Assembly: GCF_000166055.1 (NCBI RefSeq)
Contig: NC_014664.1
Span: 893,927-957,926, forward strand
DNA length: 64,000 nt
Direction: 5' to 3'
DNA from: Rhodomicrobium vannielii ATCC 17100
GTDB taxonomy: Bacteria; Pseudomonadota; Alphaproteobacteria; Rhizobiales; Rhodomicrobiaceae
The first letter of the stretch is position 1, and every line of letters starts with the position of its first letter. Positions 8,363 through 17,038 of this stretch are shown here, in pieces. The notes under the pieces were generated by a model. The model saw only the letters and a program-made list of their open reading frames with translations. It was not told the origin of the DNA and did no database searches. Both the position numbers and the translations under genes were made by a program.

Positions 8363-8812
8363 TTATTCCCTGATGCTCCACGCCTCCAATTTAGAGCCGC
8401 AGGCATCAAAAGCCGTATAAATTTCCAATCCGCGGGAATAAATGTGCGTGTGGACCTCGTCACAGCTGTTTTTTTTGTCCAACGATTTTATCTCTGCTTT
8501 TTTATGTTCATCAGCGCAATACAATTTACAGCAGTTCTTATTTTCGGCCAAAAAACGCAACGGTAAATCGGTGCTTTGACCCATTACGCGGTTGGGGTCA
8601 AGCGTGCCCGCATTATACAATATTGCTTCGTCCAAGAATTCCCAGTTTCTTAAAAAACCGTTGCGTCCATAACAAAAACCCGGCTTGTGTGGCTCGAAAA
8701 ATCCCAAATTCACGTTCCAAAAAATATACATTAAGAAAAGAAGAAATATTATCGTCGCAATAAACGTTGCTATGATGCTTACAAATAACATTGCGGCACG
8801 AAGTAAAATCAT
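8363..8812 (-). CDS. AT-rich single-pass membrane protein, unknown
   Basis: A 149-residue protein of unknown function. Residues about 5-32 form one strongly hydrophobic segment (SIIATFIATIIFLLFLMYIFW), followed by a soluble part with several Cys residues (CYGRNGF, NCCKLYC, DACG). Inner-membrane anchoring with a periplasmic C-terminal domain is plausible. Codons are AT-rich compared with recG and pheS, so recent acquisition is likely. It begins 9 bases after the recG stop on the same strand and may be expressed with recG. It converges on pheS, occupying the place where pheT would normally be. Confidence 0.55.
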   Translation of the reverse strand: MILLRAAMLFVSIIATFIATIIFLLFLMYIFWNVNLGFFEPHKPGFCYGRNGFLRNWEFLDEAILYNAGTLDPNRVMGQSTDLPLRFLAENKNCCKLYCADEHKKAEIKSLDKKNSCDEVHTHIYSRGLEIYTAFDACGSKLEAWSIRE

Positions 8813-8821
8813 AATGTGCTG

Positions 8822-10957
8822 CTATCCCGCCTGCAACAGCCGCATTGCCTCGTCGCGCTCGAACAGAGCGAGGCAGGTGCGCGCGGCCAATCCCTGGTCC
8901 GATTTGAGGTAAGGATCGCGGCCGAGCAGATAGCGGACGGCGGTCGCGGCGCGCTCGATGAGCGGCGCTGCCTCGGGCCAGCCCGCGATGCGGAAGCCCG
9001 GATCGCCGCTCTGCTTCGCGCCCAGAACCTCGCCGCCGCCGCGAAGTCGCAAATCCTCCTCCGCGATCACGAAGCCGTCGTCCACCTGCCGCAAGATGTC
9101 GAGCCGCGATTTCGCCGTTTCAGACAGCGGCCCCTTGTAGAGCAGGATGCATGACGACTGCGCCGCGCCGCGCCCGACGCGTCCGCGTAGTTGGTGAAGT
9201 TGCGCGAGGCCGAACATCTCCGCGTTCTCGATAATCATCACGGTCGCGTTCGGCACGTTCACGCCAACTTCGATGACGGTGGTGGCGACAAGGATCGTGG
9301 TTTCGCGCGCGATGAAGGCGGCAATCGCCGCGTCTTTCTCCGCGCCGGGAAGCTTGCCATGCACAAGGCCGACCCGCTCGCCGAACACCTGGCGCAGATG
9401 CGCGGCGCGCTCAGTCACGGCGGTCATGTCGCGCGCGGTCTCGCTTTCGACGGCGGGGCACACCCAATAGACCTGCGCGCCTTCGCCGAGCGCGCGATGC
9501 AACCCCTCGATCACATCCTCAAGCCGCTCCTGCGGCACGGTGCGGGTGATGACGGGCTTGCGCCCCGCGGGCTTCTCGGTGAGTTGCGACACGTCGAGGT
9601 CGCCGTGCAGCGACAGTTGCAGCGTGCGAGGGATCGGCGTCGCGGTCATGACGAGGATGTCGGCATCGCCCGCGCGCGCCTTCTCCTGCAAGGCGAGGCG
9701 CTGCGCTACGCCGAAGCGATGCTGCTCGTCCACGATGGCGAGGCCGAAATCGCGGAAAACCACATCCGGCTGAAACAGGGCGTGGGTGCCGCAGATCGCG
9801 CGAATTTCGCCGCTCGCGAGCTTGCCGAGAAGCCGCCCGCGCGTGCGGCCCTGTTCGCGCCCCGAGAGATAGCCGAGCGGGATGCCAGCCGCCTCGCAGA
9901 GCGGCGTCAGCGTTTCGAGGTGCTGGCGGGCCAGAACGTCGGTCGGAGCCATGAGCGCGACCTGCGCGCCCGCCTCGACGGCGTTCGCCATGGCCAGCGC
10001 CGCAACGACGGTCTTGCCCGCGCCGACGTCGCCCTGAAGCAGCCGCAGCATGCGCCGCGACGACGCCATGTCGGCCTTGATCTCGGCGAGCGCCGTCTCT
10101 TGCGAACGCGTCAGCGCGAAGGGCAGGGATGCGCGCATCTTCGCGGCGAGACTGCCTTCGCCGACGAGCGAGCGCCCGGCAAGCTGGCGGTGACTGCGCC
10201 GCACCAGCGCGATGGCGAGCTGCGCGCTCGACACTTCGTCATAGGCGAGCCGCTCACGCGCCTTGTGCCACAGCGCGAGGTCGGCGTGGCTTTGCGGGCG
10301 GTGCAGCGTCACGAGCGCGTCACGGAAACCCGGCCAGCCCTGCGCTTCGACGAGCGATGCATCGAGCCATTCGGGGAATTCGGGCACTCTCGCGAGGGCG
10401 TCGCCGATGACGCGATAGAGAAATTTCTGCGTAAGGCCGAGCGTCAGGGGATAGACCGGCTCGATGGCGGGCAGGCGATGGCGCTCGTTCGGCGCGAGCA
10501 CATAATCGGGGTGCGTCATCTGCAAGCGCGTGCCGTGGCGCTCGACGCGGCCGGAAACGAGGCGCGGCTCGCCCAGCGGCAGCAGGCGCTTGATCCCCGC
10601 GCGGTCGCCGTGGAAGTAGACGATGTCGAGCGCGCCGCTTTCGTCCTCGCACACGATGCGCACCGGCGCGCGCGGTGCCGAGCGCGGCGGCGCGCTGTGC
10701 TTCACCGGCGTCACGACGAGCGTGACGATGCCGCCCGGCAGCGCTTCGCTGACGGATGGCGTGAGCCTGCGGTCGAGCGTGCCCGTCGGCAGGTGCCACA
10801 GGAGATCGATCACGCGCGGCGGCGTCAGCGGCTTCGCGAGCAGCTTCGTCAGAAGCTCCGCGCCGCGCGGACCGAGGCCCTTGAGGCTCGTCAGCGGCGC
10901 CTGAAGCGCGGCAGCATCGGCGCCTTTTTCGGGGCGGTCTTTGTCCGGGGAAGCCAT
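8822..10957 (-). CDS. recG: ATP-dependent DNA helicase RecG
   Basis: A 711-residue branch-migration helicase that regresses stalled forks and processes Holliday junctions. The N-terminal wedge region opens with LTSLKGLGPRGAELL and contains the OB fold. The helicase core has Walker A GDVGAGKT at about residues 307-314, the DEQH box in IVDEQHRFGVAQR, MTATPIPRT (motif III) and QLRGRVGR (motif VI). I chose the ATG at 10957 because GGAACGC lies just upstream and the wedge begins 20 residues later. An in-frame ATG at 11041 would add 28 residues, and coding composition there does not exclude it. Confidence 0.93.
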   Translation of the reverse strand: MASPDKDRPEKGADAAALQAPLTSLKGLGPRGAELLTKLLAKPLTPPRVIDLLWHLPTGTLDRRLTPSVSEALPGGIVTLVVTPVKHSAPPRSAPRAPVRIVCEDESGALDIVYFHGDRAGIKRLLPLGEPRLVSGRVERHGTRLQMTHPDYVLAPNERHRLPAIEPVYPLTLGLTQKFLYRVIGDALARVPEFPEWLDASLVEAQGWPGFRDALVTLHRPQSHADLALWHKARERLAYDEVSSAQLAIALVRRSHRQLAGRSLVGEGSLAAKMRASLPFALTRSQETALAEIKADMASSRRMLRLLQGDVGAGKTVVAALAMANAVEAGAQVALMAPTDVLARQHLETLTPLCEAAGIPLGYLSGREQGRTRGRLLGKLASGEIRAICGTHALFQPDVVFRDFGLAIVDEQHRFGVAQRLALQEKARAGDADILVMTATPIPRTLQLSLHGDLDVSQLTEKPAGRKPVITRTVPQERLEDVIEGLHRALGEGAQVYWVCPAVESETARDMTAVTERAAHLRQVFGERVGLVHGKLPGAEKDAAIAAFIARETTILVATTVIEVGVNVPNATVMIIENAEMFGLAQLHQLRGRVGRGAAQSSCILLYKGPLSETAKSRLDILRQVDDGFVIAEEDLRLRGGGEVLGAKQSGDPGFRIAGWPEAAPLIERAATAVRYLLGRDPYLKSDQGLAARTCLALFERDEAMRLLQAG

Positions 10958-11217
10958 GCGTTCCAGAAATGTGGGCTTGCTAGCGCCCTGCCAAGGAACC
11001 GGCGCTTCGAACAACGCCATTTGCGACTGCGATTCGCTCATGCTCGGGAGTTTGGGCACGGAGCGCGCATCGCGCAATCCGCGCGGCGATTTTTGCACCG
11101 GCGCGACGGGGATAAGGCGGAAAGTGCGAAAGCCGGGGTATGAATGCGCCCGCTTCGCGACTATATTGCGGGCACGGTGCCACGCGCGCCAACATTCGCG
11201 TTCTAAAGGTTTTTTTC

Positions 11218-11469
11218 ATGGACGGGCTTGAGCTGAGGCGCAAGCGCGCGGTTTATCGCGCGCTTCATCGCGGCACGAAGGAACTGGATCTCATTCTCGG
11301 GCGCTATGCGGAGGCGCGTGTGCCGCTCATGGAGGAGGCGCAGCTTGCGTCCTTCGAAACGGTGCTCGCCGCGCAAGACCCGGATGTGGACCTCTGGATC
11401 AGGAAGGGCGACGCGCCGGGCGAACTCTCGGCCATCGTCGCTGAAATCCGCGACTTCTACAGGCTCTGA
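11218..11469 (+). CDS. sdhE: Succinate dehydrogenase assembly factor SdhE
   Basis: An 83-residue protein of the SdhE/Sdh5 (YgfY, CptB) family that promotes covalent attachment of FAD to the succinate dehydrogenase flavoprotein. The defining RGxxE motif is RGTKE at residues 18-22, followed by LDLILGRY. The acidic C-terminal part ends WIRKGDAPGELSAIVAEIRDFYRL as in alphaproteobacterial homologues. AAAGGT precedes the ATG at 11218; the open frame is longer but unsupported. It is divergent from recG, with about 260 bases between them. Confidence 0.9.
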   Translation: MDGLELRRKRAVYRALHRGTKELDLILGRYAEARVPLMEEAQLASFETVLAAQDPDVDLWIRKGDAPGELSAIVAEIRDFYRL

Positions 11470-11475
11470 CGCTTC

Positions 11476-11525
11476 GAGCATCATCCGCAAAAGTGGACGC
11501 CGGTTTTGCGATGAAGATGATGCTC
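11476..11525. repeat. REP-like palindrome between sdhE and mfd
   Basis: A nested inverted repeat. GAGCATCATC (11476-11485) pairs with GATGATGCTC (11516-11525), and inside it CGCAAAA (11486-11492) pairs with TTTTGCG (11504-11510). The central text AAGTGGACGCCGG resembles a short palindrome seen dispersed in many Rhizobiales genomes. It could form a hairpin after sdhE and serve as transcript end. Confidence 0.65.
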
Positions 11526-11579
11526 TAACAAAAAACACGCTCGACAGCTCTAACGCGGCGGCCCGAGGCCGCACCCGAC

Positions 11580-14500
11580 ATGGCAGGCGAAATCGATACA
11601 TTGGACAAGAAGGCGGCGGGAAAGCCCACGGCGCTCGACAGGCTTGCAGGCGGCGACGGCGCGATCCGCGCCTCGGGTGTGCCGGAAGGCTACGACGCGT
11701 TCCTGATCGCGGCCATCGCGCGCCGCCTCCCGGCCGACACGGCTTTCCAGCAGGCGGTGCTGCACGTCGCGCGAGACGACCAGCGCCTCGCCGAGCTCAA
11801 GAGCCAGCTCGAATTCTTCGCACCAGGCGCGGACGTGCTCTCGTTTCCGGCGTGGGACTGCGTGCCCTATGACCGCGTTTCCCCCGACAGCGACATCGAG
11901 GCCCGGCGCATCGCAACACTCGCTCGCCTCGCCCACGCTAAGGGCGGCAAGCCTGCGATCATCGTGCTCACCACGGTCAACGCCGCGCTTCAGCGCGTTC
12001 CGCCGCTCGCCGCGATGAAAAAATCGGCCGCACGGCTCGCGGCGGGTGGGCGTGTCTCGATGGAGCAGGTGATTGTGCGGCTCGAAGGCTCGGGCTTCAT
12101 GCGCACCGGCACCGTGATGGAGCCCGGCGAATACGCCGTGCGCGGCGGCATCCTCGACCTCTACGTGCCGGGGCACGCGCGGCCCGCGCGTCTCGACTTC
12201 TTCGGCGACACGCTGGAGACGATCCGCACCTTCGATCCCGTCACGCAACGCACGCAGGCCACGCGCGATGGCGTCACGCTGCTTCCCATCAGCGAAATTC
12301 CTTCCGGCGATGCTGCGGTGAAGATGTTCCGCCAGCGCTATGTCGAGTTGTTCGGGCCGGGCAAGGGCGACGACGCGCTCTACGAGGCCGTCTCGGCGGG
12401 CACGCGCTATCCCGGCGTTGAGCACTGGCTGCCGCTGTTTTATGACGGCATGGACTCGCTGTTCGATTATCTGCCGAACGCGGTCGTGACGCTCGATCAT
12501 CTGGCCGATGACGCAGCCGCGCGCCGCCTCGAAACCATCGCCGACCATTATGAAGCTCGCCGCGAGGGGTTGGAGCAGCGCTCCTTTGGCGCGCCGCCTT
12601 ACAAGCCGCTGAAGCCGGAGGCGCTCTATCTCGCGGCGGAAGAATGGGACGCGAAGCTCGGTGAGCGCAAGGTGCGCCGCTTTGAGCCCTTCCCGCAGCC
12701 GGATGCGAAGGCGGTCGTGCAGATCGATTTCAAGGGCAAGCAGGGGCGCAGCTTCGCCCTCGAACGCTCCGAATCCTCCGACAAGCTTATCCCCGCCGTC
12801 GCCGATCACATCCGCGTCATGCAGAGCCTCGGCAAGCGCGCCGTCATCGCCTGCTGGACGAATGGCGCGCGCGAACGCCTCGGCAACATGCTCTCGACGC
12901 ACATTTCGCGCATCGAGAAGGTGGCGAACATCGCGGAGGTGCGAAAGGCCGACAAGAGCGCGGTCAGCTTCGCGCTGCTCGGCATCGAGTCGGGCTACGA
13001 GACGCCGGACCTCGCGATCATCGCCGAACAGGACATCCTCGGCGACCGCCTCATTCGCCGCCGCAAGGCCAAGAAAGCGAGCGATGTGCTGGTCGAGGCG
13101 TCGAGCCTCACGCCGGGCGACCTCATGGTGCACGCCGATCACGGCATCGGTCGGTTCATCGGGCTGAAGACCATCGACGCGGCGGGCGCGCCGCATGACT
13201 GCGTCGAACTCGAATATGCGGGCGGCGACAAGCTGTTCCTGCCTATCGAGAATATGGAACTGCTCACGCGCTACGGCTCGGACGAGGGCACGGCCCAGCT
13301 CGACAAGCTCGGCGGCGCATCATGGCAGGGCCGCAAGGCGAAGCTCAAGAAGCGCATCCGCGCGATGGCGGAAGAACTGATCAAGGTGGCGGCGCTGCGC
13401 GAGATGAAGCCCGCGCCCGTGCTTCAGGTTTCGGACGGCGCCTATAATGAGTTCGTCACGCGCTTTCCCTACGAGGAAACCGACGACCAACTCGCCAGCA
13501 TCGAGGCGGTGGCGGACGATCTCGCGAAGGGCCGCCCGATGGATCGGCTCGTGTGCGGCGATGTCGGCTTCGGCAAGACCGAAGTGGCGCTCCGCGCGGC
13601 CTTCATCGCGGTGATGGAGGGCAAGCAGGTGGCAGTTGTGGTGCCGACGACGCTGCTCGCGCGCCAGCATTATCAAACTTTCGTCAATCGTTTCCAGGGC
13701 TTCCCGGTCAAGGTCGCGCAGGCTTCTCGGCTCGTCACGCCGAAGGAAATGACGCTGACGCGCGAAGGGCTGAAGGCGGGCCAGGTCGACATCGTGGTCG
13801 GCACGCATGCGCTGCTCGCGAAATCCATCGGCTTCAAGGATCTCGGTCTCCTCATCGTCGACGAGGAGCAGCATTTCGGCGTGGCGCACAAGGAGCGGCT
13901 GAAGAACCTGCGCGAGGAAGTGCACGTGCTGACGCTCACCGCGACGCCGATCCCGCGCACGCTGCAACTTGCGCTGACGGGCGTGCGCGAGATGTCGGTG
14001 ATCGCGACGCCGCCGGTGGACCGGCTCGCGGTGCGCACCTTCATCACGCCGTTCGATCCCGTCACGCTGCGTGAGGCGCTGCTACGCGAGCGTTATCGCG
14101 GCGGCCAGAGCTTTTATGTCGTGCCGCGCATTTCCGATCTCGACGAGGTGGCCACGTTCCTGCGCGAACAGGTGCCGGAAATCCGCTTCATGCAGGCGCA
14201 CGGGCAGATGGCCCCGACGCAGCTTGAAGACATCATGTCGGCCTTTTACGACAAGGAGTTCGACGTGCTGCTGTCCACCACCATCGTGGAATCCGGCCTC
14301 GACATTCCGAACGCGAATACGCTGATCGTGCATCGCGCCGACATGTTCGGTCTCGCCCAGCTTTACCAGCTTCGCGGGCGCGTCGGCCGCTCCAAGACGC
14401 GCGCCTATGCCATGTTCACCATTCCGCCGAACGGCAAGATCACGCCGCAGGCCGAGAAGCGGCTCAAGGTGCTGCACTCGCTCGACAGCCTTGGCGCGGG

Positions 14501-15329
14501 CTTTACGCTGGCGAGCCACGACCTCGACCTGCGCGGCGCGGGCAATCTGCTCGGCGATGAGCAGTCCGGCCACATCAAGGAGGTCGGCTACGAGCTTTAC
14601 CAGTCGATGCTGGAAGAGGCGGTCGCCGCGCTGAAGGCCAATGGCGGCGAGGAGCGCGAGGAGGAGGAGCAGTGGTCGCCGACGATCAATGTCGGCCTGC
14701 CGGTGCTGATTCCCGAAGTTTACGTACCCGATCTTCAGGTGCGGCTGGGGCTTTATCGCCGGCTCTCGGGACTGCATGAGAGTGCCGACCTCGAAAACTT
14801 CGCGGCCGAGCTTGCGGACCGTTTCGGCCCGCCGCCGGACGAAGTGAAGCACCTTCTCACCGTGGTGCAGATCAAGAATTACTGCCGCAAGGCTGGCATC
14901 GCGCAGGTAGACGCCGGGCCGAAGGGTGCGGTGATCACCTTCCGCAACAAGAAGTTCGCCAACCCCCAGGGGCTTGTGAAATTCATGTACGAGCACGGCG
15001 TGCAGGTGAAGCTCCAGATCGATCAGAAGCTCGTCTACAAGGAAGAGTGGGACGACGGGGTGGAGCGGCTACGCGGCGCGCGCGCGCTTGTGCGGGAGCT
15101 TGCGGCCATCGCAAAGGGCGAGGCCGAAAGCACATCGGGCACGGCGGGCGAGGGGAAAGCCATCCACGAGATGCGCCTTGCGCTGCCGAAGAAGCCCGCG
15201 ACACCGCCGACGCATGCGAAGCATCAGCAAAGGCCCGGCGCGGGCGCGGCGCAGTTCCGGCACGCGGCAGCGGGGAAGGGCGCACAGCCGAAGCCGCCGT
15301 CGAAGGGCGGAAAGCAGCGCTACACTTAG
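11580..15329 (+). CDS. mfd: Transcription-repair coupling factor Mfd
   Basis: A 1249-residue translocase that removes RNA polymerase stalled at lesions and recruits UvrA. The N-terminal UvrB-like region is followed by the polymerase-interacting domain near residues 510-575 (GDLMVHADHGIGRFIGLKTI). The RecG-like motor has Walker A GDVGFGKTE near 658, DEEQHFG near 760, TATPIPRT and QLRGRVGR. The UvrA-masking C-terminal domain ends near 1175. A further tail of about 70 residues, rich in Pro, Lys, Ala and Gly (KKPATPPTHAKHQQRPGAG), makes this protein longer than the usual 1150-1170. The ATG at 11580 is far from any strong Shine-Dalgarno site. Confidence 0.94.
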   Translation: MAGEIDTLDKKAAGKPTALDRLAGGDGAIRASGVPEGYDAFLIAAIARRLPADTAFQQAVLHVARDDQRLAELKSQLEFFAPGADVLSFPAWDCVPYDRVSPDSDIEARRIATLARLAHAKGGKPAIIVLTTVNAALQRVPPLAAMKKSAARLAAGGRVSMEQVIVRLEGSGFMRTGTVMEPGEYAVRGGILDLYVPGHARPARLDFFGDTLETIRTFDPVTQRTQATRDGVTLLPISEIPSGDAAVKMFRQRYVELFGPGKGDDALYEAVSAGTRYPGVEHWLPLFYDGMDSLFDYLPNAVVTLDHLADDAAARRLETIADHYEARREGLEQRSFGAPPYKPLKPEALYLAAEEWDAKLGERKVRRFEPFPQPDAKAVVQIDFKGKQGRSFALERSESSDKLIPAVADHIRVMQSLGKRAVIACWTNGARERLGNMLSTHISRIEKVANIAEVRKADKSAVSFALLGIESGYETPDLAIIAEQDILGDRLIRRRKAKKASDVLVEASSLTPGDLMVHADHGIGRFIGLKTIDAAGAPHDCVELEYAGGDKLFLPIENMELLTRYGSDEGTAQLDKLGGASWQGRKAKLKKRIRAMAEELIKVAALREMKPAPVLQVSDGAYNEFVTRFPYEETDDQLASIEAVADDLAKGRPMDRLVCGDVGFGKTEVALRAAFIAVMEGKQVAVVVPTTLLARQHYQTFVNRFQGFPVKVAQASRLVTPKEMTLTREGLKAGQVDIVVGTHALLAKSIGFKDLGLLIVDEEQHFGVAHKERLKNLREEVHVLTLTATPIPRTLQLALTGVREMSVIATPPVDRLAVRTFITPFDPVTLREALLRERYRGGQSFYVVPRISDLDEVATFLREQVPEIRFMQAHGQMAPTQLEDIMSAFYDKEFDVLLSTTIVESGLDIPNANTLIVHRADMFGLAQLYQLRGRVGRSKTRAYAMFTIPPNGKITPQAEKRLKVLHSLDSLGAGFTLASHDLDLRGAGNLLGDEQSGHIKEVGYELYQSMLEEAVAALKANGGEEREEEEQWSPTINVGLPVLIPEVYVPDLQVRLGLYRRLSGLHESADLENFAAELADRFGPPPDEVKHLLTVVQIKNYCRKAGIAQVDAGPKGAVITFRNKKFANPQGLVKFMYEHGVQVKLQIDQKLVYKEEWDDGVERLRGARALVRELAAIAKGEAESTSGTAGEGKAIHEMRLALPKKPATPPTHAKHQQRPGAGAAQFRHAAAGKGAQPKPPSKGGKQRYT

Positions 15330-15696
15330 TGTTCTGGCGCAGATTTGCCCACGTTGCCGCACGCGTACCAGCAACCTATTCGCCTCGAACTGCGCCAATT
15401 GTTTCCAGTGTAGTTTCAAGTTTACATTTGATGGCGCTGCCACCCGCGGGTGCAAATCAAAATGTAAAATTCAACTCAAGGGAGTTGAATTGATCGGATC
15501 AGATCAATCTGATCGGGCGTGCCGCCAACGGCCATCTCGATGCGCCCCCGGAGGTTCCCCGCCGTGTCGCCGACGCCATTTTGCTCAATCGAATTGCGAT
15601 GCAATCTGATCGAGACGGGCTCTACGCCGCTGTGACGTGACGCTACGCTATAAGTCTGTGTTGTTGATCAGCTTCCCCGATCAAGTCGGTTTCGAT
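15330..15696. repeat. Convergent gap with three nested palindromes
   Basis: No gene is seen between mfd and the acyltransferase, which converge here. Three inverted repeats lie in 95 bases: TTTACATTTGAT (15421-15432) against ATCAAAATGTAAA (15456-15468) around a CCCGCGGG core; AATTCAACTC (15468-15477) against GAGTTGAATT (15482-15491); and GATCAGAT (15497-15504) against ATCTGATC (15507-15514). The second could terminate transcription in either direction, though no T-run follows. Confidence 0.6.
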
Positions 15697-16809
15697 TCAC
15701 GCAGGCTGATCTATGCTGCGACCTTCTCTCTTGCGGGTTCGACTGAGCGCGGCCCTGATCGCCTTTTGCGCGGGCATTTCAAAATGCCGATGCGTGTAGA
15801 GAGCCGCTAGAACGATGGCGACGATAAACGCGAGCATGAACCAGGCGCTTGTCGTCATCGAGCGATCCAGCATGCCCCAATCGAACGCAGTCAGTAGAGC
15901 GATCTGCACCGGCACATGCAGCAGATAGACGGGATAGGAGATGTCGCCGAGGCGCTTAAGCCATTCCGCCCGGTGGCTCAGCAGAAGATCGAGGCAAACG
16001 AAAACCGTAACGGCGCTGGCCGCGAAGGTCCATAGCACGACCGTCTTGTTATCGCTCATCCTTGCCGCAAAGATCGCCAGAACCGCGAGGGCGGCGACCA
16101 GCACCGGCGCGACGATCACGCGCCGCCGCATGCCCCGCCATTCCGCCACAGTATAAAGCGATGCGCCGGCGAAGAAGCACACAGCGCACTCTATAGCCAC
16201 GTGCTTGAAGCCGAGGCCATAGAGCCCGACGAAAGAGAGAGCCGCGAGAAAGCGCAAGAACCGCCGCCGCGTGAGAAACGGGATCAGCGCAAAGAACACG
16301 GCATAGATGAGGACTTCCACGGATACCGACCAGATCGGCCCGTTGAAAGACCAATCGCCCCGTTGAAACCAGTTGCTCGCCATGAACAGATGCAACAGGA
16401 AATGCTGGGCGTCGTTGTTCTCGTATATCTGGAAGTGCCCCGTCGACCGAATGCTGATCGCCTGAAGGGCGGCGACGGCCAGCAGCGTCGCGAAGTGTAG
16501 CGGATAGAGCCGCGCGAAGCGCCGGAGGAAGAAGTCGGCCGCCGTCATCTTTGGCGCGCGCAAGTAGATATGGGCGAATACGAACCCCGATATGATCCAG
16601 AAGATCTGAACGCCGATCCACCCGTAGTTGTAGAACGGGTAAGCGATCGAATACAGAGGGAGCCCGTGGATCACGTCCGCCGACGGCATCTCGCCCGCTT
16701 TCGGCATGAAGAAATGCTGATAATGGAAAACGAGCACGGAGAGCGCTGCCAGGCCACGTAGCCCATCCACGAAAGCGAAGTGATGCGTCGGTGAAAATGC
16801 GGGCCGCAT
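15697..16809 (-). CDS. Acyltransferase 3 family membrane protein
   Basis: A 370-residue polytopic membrane protein of the acyltransferase-3 (OafA/NodX-like) family. These proteins move acetyl or other acyl groups across the inner membrane to decorate glycans. The diagnostic N-terminus FVDGLRGLAALSVLVFHY is present with the catalytic-type His, and FWIISGFVF and FFLRRFARLYPLH follow as usual. About ten hydrophobic segments are visible. The ATG at 16809 is preceded by GAGAAGG; an upstream in-frame ATG at 16863 lacks support. The substrate is unknown. It is isolated, 7 kb from the polysaccharide locus to its right, but could modify that glycan. Confidence 0.85.
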   Translation of the reverse strand: MRPAFSPTHHFAFVDGLRGLAALSVLVFHYQHFFMPKAGEMPSADVIHGLPLYSIAYPFYNYGWIGVQIFWIISGFVFAHIYLRAPKMTAADFFLRRFARLYPLHFATLLAVAALQAISIRSTGHFQIYENNDAQHFLLHLFMASNWFQRGDWSFNGPIWSVSVEVLIYAVFFALIPFLTRRRFLRFLAALSFVGLYGLGFKHVAIECAVCFFAGASLYTVAEWRGMRRRVIVAPVLVAALAVLAIFAARMSDNKTVVLWTFAASAVTVFVCLDLLLSHRAEWLKRLGDISYPVYLLHVPVQIALLTAFDWGMLDRSMTTSAWFMLAFIVAIVLAALYTHRHFEMPAQKAIRAALSRTRKREGRSIDQPA

Positions 16810-17038
16810 TGAGGCGCCTTCTCGCTGATGTCTCGCGTGAAGGTTGCAGAACGCCAACCGCAATCCAAGATTGCGTGTACCCTATTTCAACAACTATATG
16901 GCGGTAGACCGCCGTTTTGCACAGGCGTCGCTGTTTCCTCCTGCCTCGCCCTCAAAAAAAAGCGCTCCGCTGATTCGAAGCGCCGAAAGGTATGCGCCGC
17001 GGCGGCCGGTTCGACCGCCACGGGAATGACTTGCAAGG

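Noticed and set aside
9191-11143. 650-codon plus-strand ORF
   Set aside because: It lies entirely opposite recG, has no family motif, and its composition is that of an antisense reading of high-GC codons.
11550-13196. 548-codon minus-strand ORF
   Set aside because: Antisense to mfd, no recognisable domain.
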